DNA from: Pseudomonas silvicola
GTDB lineage: Bacteria > Pseudomonadota > Gammaproteobacteria > Pseudomonadales > Pseudomonadaceae
Direction: 5' to 3'
Length of the DNA: 64,000 nt
NCBI RefSeq assembly: GCF_026651855.1
Contig: NZ_CP093281.1
Location: 124,001 to 188,000, forward strand
Shown here: positions 30,797-40,778 of the stretch, in pieces
Layout of the letters: each line of letters opens with the position of its first letter
Position numbering within the stretch: the first letter of the stretch is position 1
Program-made: the position numbers and the translations under genes
The notes under the pieces: model-generated
What the model was told of the DNA's origin: nothing
Database searches by the model: none
The model's input: only the letters and a program-made list of their open reading frames with translations

Positions 30797-31821
30797 TTAG
30801 AAATCCGCTTTCAGCACTACGCGGTAATTCATGTTTACCGGCGCGGACATTACGATCCCAGCGCGTCGTTGATTTTCGACATCGGGAACGCTTCTACCGT
30901 TGGCGCAACGTCAACGCGATGCCAGTTTCATTAACGAACGCAATCTGGCCCGGAGAACCGGTGGATGATCCTGGCATCACGGCATCGGTCACTCCATGAT
31001 CAGGCTGGAAAGCCGGAACTTCAAAGGGCTTCATCACGGCACCCACGGTGTGGAATTTACCGTGCGGTGCCAGCGCCTGGAAGTACGGTTGCCAGTCCAA
31101 ATCAACCGCAACGGTGCTGATGATCAGATCAAACTGGCCTGCCAGCGCGTTCAATGCTTGTGGATCACGGCTGTTCACCACGCGATCCGCACCCATCGCC
31201 AGGATAGATTCCGTTTTACTGGCGTTGGAGCTGAACGCAGTCACTTCCGCACCCATCGCACGCAACAGTTTGATAGCCATGTGGCCAAGGCCACCGATGC
31301 CGATCACGCCCACACGACTGGTGGCATTGATGTTGTGCATCAGCAGCGGTTTGAACACGGTGATACCGCCGCACAGCAGTGGGCCGGCAGTGGTAATATC
31401 CATTGACTCTGGCAGCGGGATTACCCATTGCCAGTCAGCACGCAGATGGCTGGCGAAGCCGCCTTTGTTCATGATGGTGGGCACTGAACCGTTTTCGCAG
31501 TTAACCTGCTCGCCGTTGATGCAGGCATTACAGTGCTGGCAACTTTCTTTTCGTCCAGCCGATGCCCACGCGCTGACCAACTTTCAGCCTCTTTATTCTG
31601 TGCGGTTCACCTAACGCACTGATGCGGCCAATCACTTCATGGCCCGCGATCACCGGGAAGCTGAGATGCCCCATCTCATCAATCATCGACAGGTCAGAGT
31701 GGCAAACGCCACAGTAATCGACCTCAACCTGTACCTCTTCAGCTGCCAGCGGACCGGCCTCATACTCAAAAGGCACCAGCGCTTCGCCTGCGTTCATCGC
31801 GGCATAACTTTTGATTTTCAT
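30797..31821 (-). CDS. ahr: Ahr-like aldehyde reductase, copy 2 (frameshifted)
   Basis: Close paralogue of the gene at 29528-30544: [55 protein letters not shown], the same [20 protein letters not shown], and an end [10 protein letters not shown]. Where copy 1 has [15 protein letters not shown], this copy has [14 protein letters not shown]. Indels near 31560, 31000, 30930 and 30850. Tandem duplication in the same orientation, 252 bp apart. Confidence 0.9.
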
Positions 31822-31930
31822 TACTGTCCTCTGTTTCAGCGTTTTGACGCTCTAGTTTAGCAGAGCGTACGCCAGGATTATGACGATAAATCAAACGATT
31901 ATCCGCGATTTGTCAGAAAAGCATTTAGGG

Positions 31931-32200
31931 TTAAAGCGGATCGTGATTCAGTGGGCTGCGAAAAGCATGCCTCGCTGCTTCAATCAGTTGGCTGGCGGTG
32001 ATTGTCGGCGGTAAACGCATCAGCACCTTGCTCGCTTGCCAATAGCACAGCACCATCTCTTCATCAGTTTCGCTTTCGGCCATCTCACGTAGCCGTCTGC
32101 GCAGGCTGACCACATCCAACGTTTGCTGCTCATCCACCATCTCCGCAATGGTCTGATTGATCACCTGATGGATGATTTTCCAGGATATTTCGGCAAACAC
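31931..32200 (-). CDS. Small helical protein, possibly YmgB/AriR-like
   Basis: About 89 codons from GTG 32200 (FAEISWKIIHQVINQTIAEM), all helical and charged, with VVSLRRRLREMAESETDEE and an end RSPLNHDPL. The size and the pattern of two helices with the Leu/Arg-rich middle recall the YmgB/AriR biofilm-regulator family, but I could not confirm this. The frame extends upstream to 32287 without a clear start. Divergent from the DsbA-fold gene (about 285 bp apart). Confidence 0.5.
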   Translation of the reverse strand: MFAEISWKIIHQVINQTIAEMVDEQQTLDVVSLRRRLREMAESETDEEMVLCYWQASKVLMRLPPTITASQLIEAARHAFRSPLNHDPL

Positions 32201-32486
32201 ATTGAACCTCGTTGCGTATCTATCGGCTCCAGGCAAATGAATAAACCGTGCGGCGCTGACCGCACAAAAAGAGAACAAAGCTGGCATAACTATAGCCGTT
32301 TATTTTCTGAGCAAAGGCGGAAACAGCGGACATTCTTGTAGTTAACGGATCTATAAATGATTTTTATTTTGCGTCATGCTGTCGACCGCCATTGTCCTTG
32401 TAACAAAAAGCATAAACCTAAGCTGGCTGTCGTCGTCGGGCTTTGCCAAAGTAGTACAACGTTTAACCTCGCAACAGGGAATGAAT

Positions 32487-33043
32487 ATGTCAAACCACCG
32501 TGTTACACGCCGATCCATTGATTCTGGGGCCACGGCCCCAAAGGTAAGTGTTTCTTGAACCCACCTGTCCGTTCTCAGTCCGTGCCTTTAATAAACTGGA
32601 TGCGCTGCTGGCATTGGTGGGGGAAGATAAGATGACGCTAAAGATTCGGCTGCAATCCCAGCCGTGGCATATGTATTCCGGGCTGATCGTTCGTTACATC
32701 CTTGCCGCTTCCACTTTGCCAGAGGGCAAAAGCCGCTGCAAAACGCGTGCTGCAGGCGGTCGCCGATCATCGTGAAGAGTTTGAGTTCACCGATCACAGT
32801 CATGGGCCGAACATGGACGCCACACCGCACCAAATTCTTGATCGTTTGCAACAATATAGCGGTATTGATGCCCATGCGCCGTTCCTGCGCGCCGAGCTGC
32901 AAAATGAAATCAAGTGGCACTGCAAGTATTCGCGCCAGAACGGTATTCACGTCTCACCCACCTTTATCACCAACGGTCTGGTGCAGTTGGATATGGGTAG
33001 CGGTGATGATATTGAATCCTGGGCTCAGCGCATTCTCGCCTGA
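32487..33043 (+). CDS. DsbA-fold thioredoxin-like protein with CPFS motif (frameshifted)
   Basis: Cytosolic DSBA-like protein: no signal peptide. The active-site position reads LEPTCPFSVRAF, i.e. CPFS with only the N-terminal cysteine, so it resembles a thiol-transfer or glutaredoxin-type enzyme rather than a disulfide oxidase. Later HCKYSRQNGIHVSPTFITNG has the cis-proline (VSPT) typical of the fold. ATG 32487 chosen for spacing to CAGGGA; ATG 32481 is in the same frame. Indels near 32545 and 32710. Confidence 0.78.
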
Positions 33044-33050
33044 TGTCGTC

Positions 33051-33068
33051 AGCCCGCTCCGGCGGGCT
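33051..33068 (+). terminator. Hairpin after DsbA-fold gene
   Basis: AGCCCGC-TCCG-GCGGGCT, a perfect 7-bp GC stem 7 bp after the stop codon. The downstream T-tract is poor. Confidence 0.55.
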
Positions 33069-33157
33069 ATCCCCATATTTCGCAACAGATTTCAGCTTGC
33101 ACTGATTGCACAATTTCCGATAATCGTTATCTACCTAATTATATAGCGAGAAAGGGA

Positions 33158-34085
33158 ATGCAAGTCAGATACCTCACAGCATTGATGTTAACCGCCGCCG
33201 CGGGCCTCAGCCTGCAAGCACAAGCCAGTACCGATATTCGCGTAACTTATGCTGGTTCGATGGGAAAAGTGATGGACCAGTCTTTAGGTCCAGCCTTTGC
33301 CAAACAGAACGACGGAAAATATGAAGGGCAAGGCCAGGGCGCATACGGCATGGCTCGACTGCTCGCGAGTAAGAAAATCACCGCTGACGTGTTCGTTTCC
33401 ATCACGCCGGGCCCGATGCAGATTTTGAAAGATGCAGGATTGATTGATGATGCCGTACCGGTTGCCAGCACCAGCATGGTGGTGGCGTACAGCCCGAAAG
33501 GCAAATTTGCCCAGCAGTTCGCACAGGCCAAAGGCGCAGATGCCAGTTGGCTGAAAGTGCTGGCCACGCCGGGCATTAAGTTCGGGCGCACCGATCCGAT
33601 TAACGATCCAAAAGGCCAGAACATTATCTTTACCCTGCTGCTGGCTGAGAAGTATTACATAAGCAGCCGGGCATCGCCGATAAAATTCTTGGTGGCTACC
33701 AAAACCCTGCTCAGACCCATCTTGAAGGTGGCCTGCTGGCTCGTCTGGAGAGTGGTCAGGTCGATGCCGCGGCAGGTTATGAGAGTGAAGTGATATCCGC
33801 GCATCTGCCTTATGTGGCGCTGCCGGATGAGATCAACCTGAGCAACCCAGACATGGCAAAACAGTGGTATGACACTGTCAGCTTCAGCGTCAAAGACAGC
33901 GCTGGCAAAGATAAAGTGCTGCACACTCAACCGCTGGTTTACTACGCAGCCGTGCTGAAAAACGCTCCGCACGGTGCGGCGTGGCGGGTAAAGCCTTTGT
34001 CGATTTCATGCTGAGTAAGCCAGGTCAGGCGCTGTTTAAACATAATGGCTACGCCCGCCGAAAGGCGGGAGCTGTTTATCAGTAA
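33158..34085 (+). CDS. ABC transporter periplasmic substrate-binding protein, molybdate/tungstate-like (frameshifted)
   Basis: Exported binding protein: signal peptide MQVRYLTALMLTAAAGLSLQ with cleavage after AQA. The mature part IRVTYAGSMGKVMDQSLGPA, GQGAYGMARLLASKKITADV and VFVSITPGPMQIL is ModA/WtpA-like, and GRTDPINDPKGQNIIF is the oxyanion-binding hinge. Indels near 33650, 33715 and 33975. It closes KAGAVYQ with a TAA that overlaps the permease ATG (TAATG at 34083-34087). The ligand is inferred only. Confidence 0.82.
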
Positions 34086-34858
34086 TGAAGACCAAAGTCA
34101 CGCCACCGCGCTTTAGGTTGTCACTGCCAGCACTGATGTTGCTGGAGTGCCATTCGTCACCCCGATTGGTGTCACTCAATGGCAGCACATGCACCTTTGG
34201 TTGGCGATGGGAGTGCCATCTCCACCTTCTTTGGGATTGGGCGCGATTGCGCTGCTGTTGATCTTATCAGCGGATTGCCGGTGGCGGGTGGTTGTCGCAG
34301 GCATCGTGCGCGCGCCATTGTGGAACTGTTGGTGATGATTCCATTACTGACGCCTCCGCTGGCAATGGATTTTACTGGTGAGCGCTTACGGACCTTATAG
34401 TGTTCCGGGGAATTACTGGGGAAATTTGGCTGGACGCTGGAACAATCCTGCCGCGTTTATTCTGGCGCAATGGTACGGCGCACTGCCCTTACTTCATTAC
34501 CACTGCACGTTCCGCTTTTGCGGGCGTTCCGCAGGATATTCTGGATGCCGGTCGTACCTTAGGTGCCTCACCGTGGCAGGGGTTTTGGCGTTTGTCGGTT
34601 CCGCTGGCCGCGCCGGGTTTGGCCTCTGCAACAGCTTTGGCGTGGGTGCGCGCCATGGGTGAGTTCGGCATTGTCATGATTTTCGCCTATTTCCCTCAGG
34701 GCATGCCGGTTCAGCTTTATAACAATCTGCAAAATGACGGCGTCGATGCGGTGTACGTATTGCTGTGGTTGCTGCTGTTGTTTACCTTACCGGTGCCGCT
34801 GCTGTGTTTTGTGGCGTCAAGACGCGTACGTTATGGCAGTTCATCAGTGGAGTCATAG
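34085..34858 (+). CDS. ABC transporter permease, molybdate/tungstate type (frameshifted)
   Basis: Inner-membrane permease of about 255 residues. Hydrophobic helices recur (LGLGAIALLLILSA, VLLWLLLLFTLPVPLLCFVA) and the ATPase-contact EAA loop is clear: AGRTLGASPWQGFWRLSVPL followed by AAPGLASATALAWVRAMGEF. At least five indels in the first half. Translationally coupled to the binding protein. No ABC ATPase follows: the next gene is on the other strand. Confidence 0.82.
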
Positions 34859-34957
34859 CGCGGCAGGGAAACCGATATTCCGTAGCGGGTGGCCTGCATG
34901 ACGTGCCCTGGCTATGTTGGACAGGCTAATTGAAGTGACACGACAGACAATGTGCTT

Positions 34958-34983
34958 GATGGGCGCAATATATTGCGCCCATC
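34958..34983. terminator. 26-bp perfect palindrome, bidirectional terminator candidate
   Basis: Perfect palindrome with arms GATGGGCGCAATA and TATTGCGCCCATC, between the permease (plus) and the HbpS-like gene (minus, stop 6 bp away). The position between converging genes suits a shared terminator. Confidence 0.6.
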
Positions 34984-34988
34984 ATGAC

Positions 34989-35462
34989 TTAATCAATCGC
35001 TTTCAATGCATCCAGCGCGCAAGCCTCATCAAGATTACCGCCCGGCGCACCACCGACACCAATCGCACCAATCACCTGATTACCACTTTTTACCGGCACG
35101 CCACCGGCTAACAACAGAAAGCCTGGTACGTCACGCATATTCTGCGCGCCTGGATTATTCTGTGCCGTTTCCATCACTTTGCCACTCAGATTCCTGGTAC
35201 TCAACGCAGTGTAGGCCTTCATACGGCTCGCTTCTACGGTGTGCGGCCCGGCATTGTCCATACGCTGTACCGCAGTCACTAAACCTGCGCGATCCACTAC
35301 CGTCACGGTGACATTGTAATTTTTTGCTGCGCAGGACTGAATAGCTGCGCTGGCCAGTTTTTGCGCCTCAGCCAATGACAGATTGGATTCAGTCACGGCG
35401 GCCTGGCTGCCAAAAGAAACAAATGCCGCCGCAGCAGCAATCAAAGAAAGGCGAATAGTCAT
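34989..35462 (-). CDS. Exported HbpS/GlcG-family (DUF336) protein
   Basis: Intact 157-residue secreted protein: signal peptide MTIRLSLIAAAAAFVSFGSQ ending AA, then the DUF336 fold with VTVVDRAGLVTAVQRMDNAG, PHTVEASRMKAYTALS, VPGFLLLAGGVPVKSGNQV and IGAIGVGGAPGGNLDEACA. HbpS of Streptomyces binds haem outside the cell and modulates the SenS/SenR two-component pair; here the gene lies directly downstream of a response regulator and kinase. Ligand unproven. GlcG-like scavenging functions are the alternative. Confidence 0.85.
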   Translation of the reverse strand: MTIRLSLIAAAAAFVSFGSQAAVTESNLSLAEAQKLASAAIQSCAAKNYNVTVTVVDRAGLVTAVQRMDNAGPHTVEASRMKAYTALSTRNLSGKVMETAQNNPGAQNMRDVPGFLLLAGGVPVKSGNQVIGAIGVGGAPGGNLDEACALDALKAID

Positions 35463-35548
35463 GTGTCACTCCTGAGTTATGTTAGGTGACACTGTAAAAT
35501 GAGAGCAGGTTAATAAATATTCGGGTGATCACGCGTTCTGCCAGGTAG

Positions 35549-36154
35549 TTATACCTGGTTAAGTTGCTGCCAGGCGTGAATCAGTTGCGCAAGATTGTCC
35601 ATTTCCAGTTTAGTCAGAACTGCGGCGTGATGGGCTTCAACCGTTCGTGGTGACAGCGATAAAACACGCGCTATCTCTTTGCTGGTCTGCCCGGCAATCA
35701 TCAGTTGCATCACTTCGTTTTCACGCACCGACAACAATGCAAAACGCGACTGCAAAATCTGTTGCGCCTGCCAGCGCTGCGCGCGCTGTTCACTTTCGCA
35801 TTGCCGGTGCACGCTTTCCAGCAACGGTTCAATCTCTGAACGGTTTGGTGTAAAACCGAAAGCCCCTGACGGAACGCACGGCGACAGGCTTAATCGTGCC
35901 GATGACCGGTCAGTGATGATCACCGGCAGCAGCGGATGCCTCGCCCTTCTCTGTCAACCAGCTAAGGCCACTGGATGCCCGGCATGCGGACGTCCAGCAA
36001 GAAACAGCCGCGCAGCGGTGGCGCTGACGTAGCCGCCTCAAATGAGGCCAAATCAGCAAAGTCGGCAACGTCATATTCCAGCGTTCTCAAGAGAAAACCC
36101 AATGATTCAACGCACCGACAAATCATCATCCACTAACCAAACTTTTGCGCTCAT
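35549..36154 (-). CDS. LuxR/FixJ-type response regulator (frameshifted)
   Basis: Receiver plus LuxR helix-turn-helix output. The start MSAKVWLVDDDLSVR gives the acidic pocket, CFLLDVRMPG the phospho-acceptor Asp, and the C-terminus LSVRENEVMQLMIAGQTSKE then RVLSLSPRTVEAHHAAVLTK the FixJ/NarL-type DNA-binding domain. About 200 residues. Receiver domain has at least five indels. Start ATG 36154 is 4 nt after the kinase stop, so the pair is co-expressed. Confidence 0.85.
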
Positions 36155-36158
36155 TCCG

Positions 36159-37462
36159 TTACTCCGCCAGTGGAAAATTAGGGTGATTTCCGCGCCGCCT
36201 TCGGCGTTGCCAGCCGCAGCTGGCCATTCATGCGTAACATCAAGCTCTCAACCAGCGTCATGCCAAGCCCCATGCTTTCTGGTCGCGAGCTGTAAAACGG
36301 CATACAGGCCTGCGCTAATCCTTCGACAGAAAAGCCTGGTCCGTTATCACTGATGATGATTTTAATCTCGTGCGCCAGGCGTTCTGAATTGATAGCCACC
36401 CACGCATCCGCCTGCCCTTGCTGCATGTGGATCGCATTTTGTAGCAGATTGTGAAAGACCTGTTCGAGCCATTGTTCGTCGCCGATAACACGCGCGTGGT
36501 CATGCTGAAACTGCTGATGAAGCACCACAGCGCCCGCATCCAGTTCTTGTTGTAATAGCACCGTGACTCGCCGCCATGTTGATTCAACACCGATCGCAGT
36601 CATCGCCACCGGGCGTTCGCTGACAATGTCGCGAAAACGTTGCAGCAATCCGGCCAATCGTTCAGTTTGTAAACTGACGGCACCGAGTGTCTGCGGCAGG
36701 CTATCGTGTTTGCCTTGCTTAAGCAGCAGCTGGCTGGTGTGTAACCACGTGTTAATCGCGGTGAGCGGCTGGTTAATTTCATGGATGATACCCGCCGTGA
36801 ATTCACCCAAAGATTCACGCCGCGTGCGCTGGAAATAGTCAGCCCGCAGACGCATTTCGACGTTTTGTCGCCAGTGACGCAATAATTCCCAACCGAGAAA
36901 ACCGATGATGAGCCACAACATCAACAGCAGGGGCGGAGCGACATGCAGCGCACGCCAATCAGATTCGCGCTGCCTTTTAATCAGAAAAGGTTGGTAGAGG
37001 TTGATAAACGGACGCTGCCATTGCCAACGCGCCGTTTCAGAATAGGCCGAAGTTGATATTGCGGGCTGAGCATGAATATGAAATGCAAGTGCCAACCCGA
37101 CCTCTGGGGCTTGCACGGCAAAATGCAAATCCACCAGCATGCGGAATTGTCGAAAGGGGTTATACAGCCAGTACCGTCCTTCGCTGGCATCTTCAAACCG
37201 CGGGCCGGTTAGCGGCCTGTTCTGTGTGTGCTCGCTGCACGATTTGCGGAAATTTCTTCTGCAATTCAGTGGTTTTCTATCACCCGTCAATAATGGCAAC
37301 AGAGTTTCATTCTGCGTTAAATAGGCCGCAATACGACTGAACTGCTGATGGAATTCCGCTTCACGCGTGCGCCGTTGATCCAGGATTTGTTCGGCAAGTA
37401 ATGCGAATCAAAGTCAGCAGCGTGAGAAGTAGCCAGACCAGCCAATACCTTTTTTCATCCAT
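36159..37462 (-). CDS. Membrane sensor histidine kinase (frameshifted)
   Basis: Two membrane helices (YWLVWLLLTLLTLIR near the start; PPLLLMLWLIIGFLGWELLR mid-protein) bracket a periplasmic sensor of about 150 residues. The kinase core has the H box GEFTAGIIHEINQPLTAI, N box VFHNLLQNAIHM, G1 ISDNGPGF and G2 MGLGMTLVESL, as in FixL/TtrS-type kinases. Start ATG 37462 (MDEKRYW). Indels near 37400, 37225 and in the last 15 codons, where ITLIFPLAE and a TAA at 36159-36161 end the gene in a shifted frame. Sensor-domain ligand unknown. Confidence 0.86.
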
Positions 37463-37502
37463 GGGCGGTAAGTGTGGAGGCGTTTTCCGTTGTTAAAGCG
37501 AT

Positions 37503-37526
37503 AAAAAAGCCCTCCGGTCAGGAGGG
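37503..37526 (-). terminator. Intrinsic terminator of the T6SS locus
   Basis: On the minus strand CCCTCC-TGACC-GGAGGG is followed by C and a run of six T. Good Rho-independent structure placed about 200 bp after the VasL-like stop and just before the kinase start, so it isolates the two-component unit from the long T6SS transcript. Confidence 0.8.
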
Positions 37527-37722
37527 TTGTCGATACTGTACCAGCATCCATTCATGGTTTTGCAACGTTGTAACCTGCCCACCTATTGGATTCAATCTGT
37601 TTTACTGGTTTAGCGCTGATTTCAGAAGTTTACCTGGTACGACTTTGATTTAGATTGGCTTTTTCCCGATCGGTGAGTTGAATTTCTGTTATCCTAGTTA
37701 AAAGTGAGCTGATAACGAAACA

Positions 37723-38761
37723 TCAGCTGTTAACAGTAATCTCCGTCTGCGTTTGTTCACTCAGCTGATCACCATTACCCTCGGCATAACGTCGAAGTTG
37801 CTCTTCAACCGGAATCTGCTGGTTAAAGGCCTGCATCGCGGAAAAAATCCCCGTTTTAAGCTCACTCACCGTAAGATATTTTCCTTTAGTTTTATCTAGT
37901 CCATTGAGTTGTTCAGCCATATTTTCCAACTGCGCCATACCACGATGCCAGCTCTGTAATTTTTCCAACGATATCGCTTGTTTCTCTCTGCGCTGTTGTT
38001 CGTGCAGGGCTTGAGAGGCCATCAAGTGCTGATGCTGTTCGTATCGATACCAACTGCCACAGACAAAGACTAAAACGCCAGCCAGTAAGGCACAGCAGGC
38101 CCCACTCACAAATGATTTTAATGATGATGCCGTTGTGGCGCGTCTTGCTGCTCATCCGCATCAGAATAGAATTGCATAAACGCGAGCCGGATCGCTGTGG
38201 TATTCACTGTTGAGTGCTGCCGGAATAAGCTGCACCGGAGAGGGCAGTCTTTCTTGAAGCTGCGTTATGGAGTGTTTGACCTGATGCAATAACGTATTAG
38301 CCTGCGCAAGTTGAATTCCGATACCAAAACGTAACAACGCTTCACGCAGGGATATCAGCAACCGCTCCGTTTCTAATAGCTGCGCCGCCATCTCGCTGCC
38401 CACCACCTGCCAGCCACGGTAGAGACTTTGCAGACGTCGAAACATCACGCTGAGGATATCGGCGCGCGCATCAATCGCCAGCGGCCAGAAAATCGACCAC
38501 TGATGTACCACCAGCGCGTCAATCAGATTCAAGCCTTCATTGAGCCCTCAAACCCGCGTTGTTGGCACGCGCCAAAGTGAACCAGGCCGCACTCTGCAAC
38601 TCCAGTCCATTTTGTTCAAACAACCCCAGCGTGAGTCTCTCCACTTTGCCCCAATCAACATCGGGCCGGGCGGGATGCGTCAGCTTACTCATCTCTTCCC
38701 GCAACTGGGAATAGCCTGGTAAGGTGCGCGGATCTGCACCGGTTTTAATCACCTGATTCAT
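37723..38761 (-). CDS. vasL: VasL-like T6SS protein (TssA-related) (frameshifted)
   Basis: ImpA_N/VasL-family T6SS protein. The N-terminus MNQVIKTGADPRTLPGYSQL and REEMSKLTHPARPDVDWGKV match the ImpA N-terminal domain; a membrane helix (CCALLAGVLVFVCGSWYRY) lies two thirds along and a VasL tail ends TQTEITVNS. Indels near 38545 and 38150. Start 38761 has ribosome site GGAAGG. Last gene of the T6SS operon. In related systems TssA-like VasL proteins help cap or brace the sheath; that role is by analogy. Confidence 0.82.
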
Positions 38762-38780
38762 ATTCAACAACCTTCCTTGT

Positions 38781-39212
38781 TTATCCCGTCAAACCACTGC
38801 CCATTAACTGCTGTTGCTTTAAGTGACGCAGCAACACTCTGCCCTCTGGTTTGAATTCCGTGCCGTAGCGCACCAGGCCAATACCGGTGAGTTCGGCTTC
38901 AATGGCGTAGCGCAATTCGCCTGGCACCGTTTGTTCCAGCAATGCACCTCAATACGCTTAAGGCGCGGTTCGTACTTCAGCAACACGCTTGAAAAGGTGT
39001 GAAGCAGCGGTGCGCAGTGCCCGGCATCCTTGCGGATCTCGTCATATCCGGCAGTCCATAATCGGGGATCAGTGTGCAATTGAGCCTGCAGGTGTTGAGG
39101 ATGCGCTGCAGGTTATCCAGCACCGAAGAATATTTGGTCCCCTCGCTCACGGCATGAGCGCCAGCCCGCCACTAAAATTGCCGTAAAGGATCTCATAAAG
39201 TGAAGGCATCAT
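38781..39212 (-). CDS. tssE: TssE, T6SS baseplate gp25-like protein (frameshifted)
   Basis: Baseplate wedge component related to phage T4 gp25. The N-terminus MPSLYEILYGNFSGGLAL, then LLHTFSSVLLKYEPRLKRIE, GELRYAIEAELTGIGLVRYG and RVLLRHLKQQQLMG are TssE-typical; length about 142 residues. Five or so indels between 38940 and 39150. Two consecutive ATGs at 39207-39212; start 9 nt after the tssJ stop. Confidence 0.83.
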
Positions 39213-39221
39213 CAGGGTCTT

Positions 39222-39741
39222 TTAGCCTTTTCCGCGACCAAAGTCAGTGTACCGTCCCAGTTCAATCACGCGCGCCTTATCCGGGTCGAGATCATCGCGG
39301 GTCAGCAGTCGCCACCTGATCATCCTGAGTGTCCGGCGAGAGGAAGAGGCCGGCCCACGACCTCCGCTTTATCGTCATCGGCATATCAATACTGACTGAC
39401 TCACCCGGGCGGATGCGTATGTCCATTTGTGCCAGCAGGTCCGCCTTCAGAACCTGACTGTCAGCAGTGAATAGCGAGGGGTAGTCTGAGGCGTCAAAAG
39501 CGCTACTGTCCTTCAGTTGCCAGATGCGCACCACGGTTGAGAGCGCAGCACCCTGTGCGTTGCGGTTTGCCCCTTCACGAGCGCGAAAATCGAGATGCAG
39601 TGTGCGTATTTGTTTGTAAAAAATGGATTTTGTTACGGAGACGGTGCCCTCTGATACTTTCTGCGTCAGACCGCAGCTGCTGACGCTCAGTGCCAGCATA
39701 AGAGGGATAAGCGTTTTACCAGCGATAGTCGCCCTGTTCAT
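39222..39741 (-). CDS. tssJ: TssJ, T6SS outer-membrane lipoprotein (frameshifted)
   Basis: Outer-membrane lipoprotein of the TssJLM membrane complex. The start MNRATIAGKTLIPLML leads to a lipobox ALSVSSC at about residue 23; the mature domain has STVVRIWQLKDSSAFDASDY and IRPGESVSIDMP, as in SciN/TssJ. A frame change near 39300 leads to the C-terminus ARVIELGRYTDFGRGKG. 172 residues. The open frame extends upstream to 39867 into tssG sequence, so 39741 is the true start. Confidence 0.87.
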
Positions 39742-39802
39742 CGGTTTCGATCGAAGAGTTGCACCCGGACGCTGATAGCGACCGAGCTGTATGGATATCT
39801 GG

Positions 39803-40778
39803 TTAGACTCGCGGGGCCAGGGTTGTGTCAGAGGAAGCACCGCCGTGCGTCCAGTTGTTGCGCCCATCCGTGCGGCAGCTCAGTTGCGCATCAGGCATCA
39901 AGCGTGCGATCCACGCACAGCTCAGTCGTGCATCCAGCGCTTTAGATAAATGCAACAGCGCCATCAAGTCGCCGTGCGTTGCCCGCCAGGAGCCAGCGGA
40001 CTTCCGCAGGGTTTTCGGTGATCAGCCTCAGCAATACCTGACCGTTGACGTCTGTATGCGTCCCCACCACCGGTCGATGCGTCAGACTGACAGGGTGGCG
40101 CGTGCTCATATTCAGTATTGAGGATTGGGGAATACGACGTGAATCCCAGGGCACGACCTGCGCGCGCGTGTCCGGTGCCAGCAGGTTCACCAGTGAGGAG
40201 ACCCCTTCAGCGGTTCGACCGGGCAGCAGCATCACCGGCAGCAACGCCGAGGAATCGCGAGACCGGCGTTGCGATATTTACACAGCCGCTTATCCCCAGG
40301 CCCGCCAGCCCCAGCAGGTACTGAGAGGTGTCATCGGTGCCACCAGGCGAAAGTCATAGCCGGGTAGGTGTATTTTCGCCAGATGCGGTAAAACTGGGTG
40401 GTTAGGCGGTGGCTGAAGATGTCCAGAAAATCCTGGGTGGCCTCGTGCCCTTCGCGTTGCCGCGTCACATCATCAATGTAATGCGACGGCAGCGGAGACG
40501 CCGTGCCATAGAGCCCCATGAAATTAATGCGTACCGTGGGCGGCAGATGCGGATAAGCGGGTTCCTCCGCGCCACGCATTTCCCCTGCCGGAAAGCCCAT
40601 GCCGATGAGGCCGAAGCGCACCGGCTCGTGCCGCACCTGCCGTTGCCGGCCCGGCAATGGTGCATCGATCAGCCTGCAGCTGACAGAAGCGGTAAAAATT
40701 CATGTAAGGCAGCCGGTCACCCAGCCGCGCGATTAGCCGGGCAGGCGCTGACTGTGATTCTCTTTCCACCGGATACAT
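39803..40778 (-). CDS. tssG: TssG, T6SS baseplate protein (frameshifted)
   Basis: Baseplate subunit that forms the wedge with TssF. The start MYPVERESQSAPARLIARLG with ribosome site AAGGAAA, then GDRLPYMNFYRFCQLQ, VRFGLIGMGFPAGEM, INFMGLYGTASPLPSHYIDD and FLDIFSHRLTTQFYRIW, the classic TssG core. The C-terminal half is scattered over frames (LSCAWIARLMPDAQLSC, ending LAPRV). At least six indels. Overlaps the tssF end by 46 bp. Confidence 0.87.

Noticed and set aside
30640..31614. Plus-strand open frames over the second ahr copy
   Set aside because: They are antisense to an alcohol dehydrogenase with complete zinc and cofactor motifs, and have no family features of their own.
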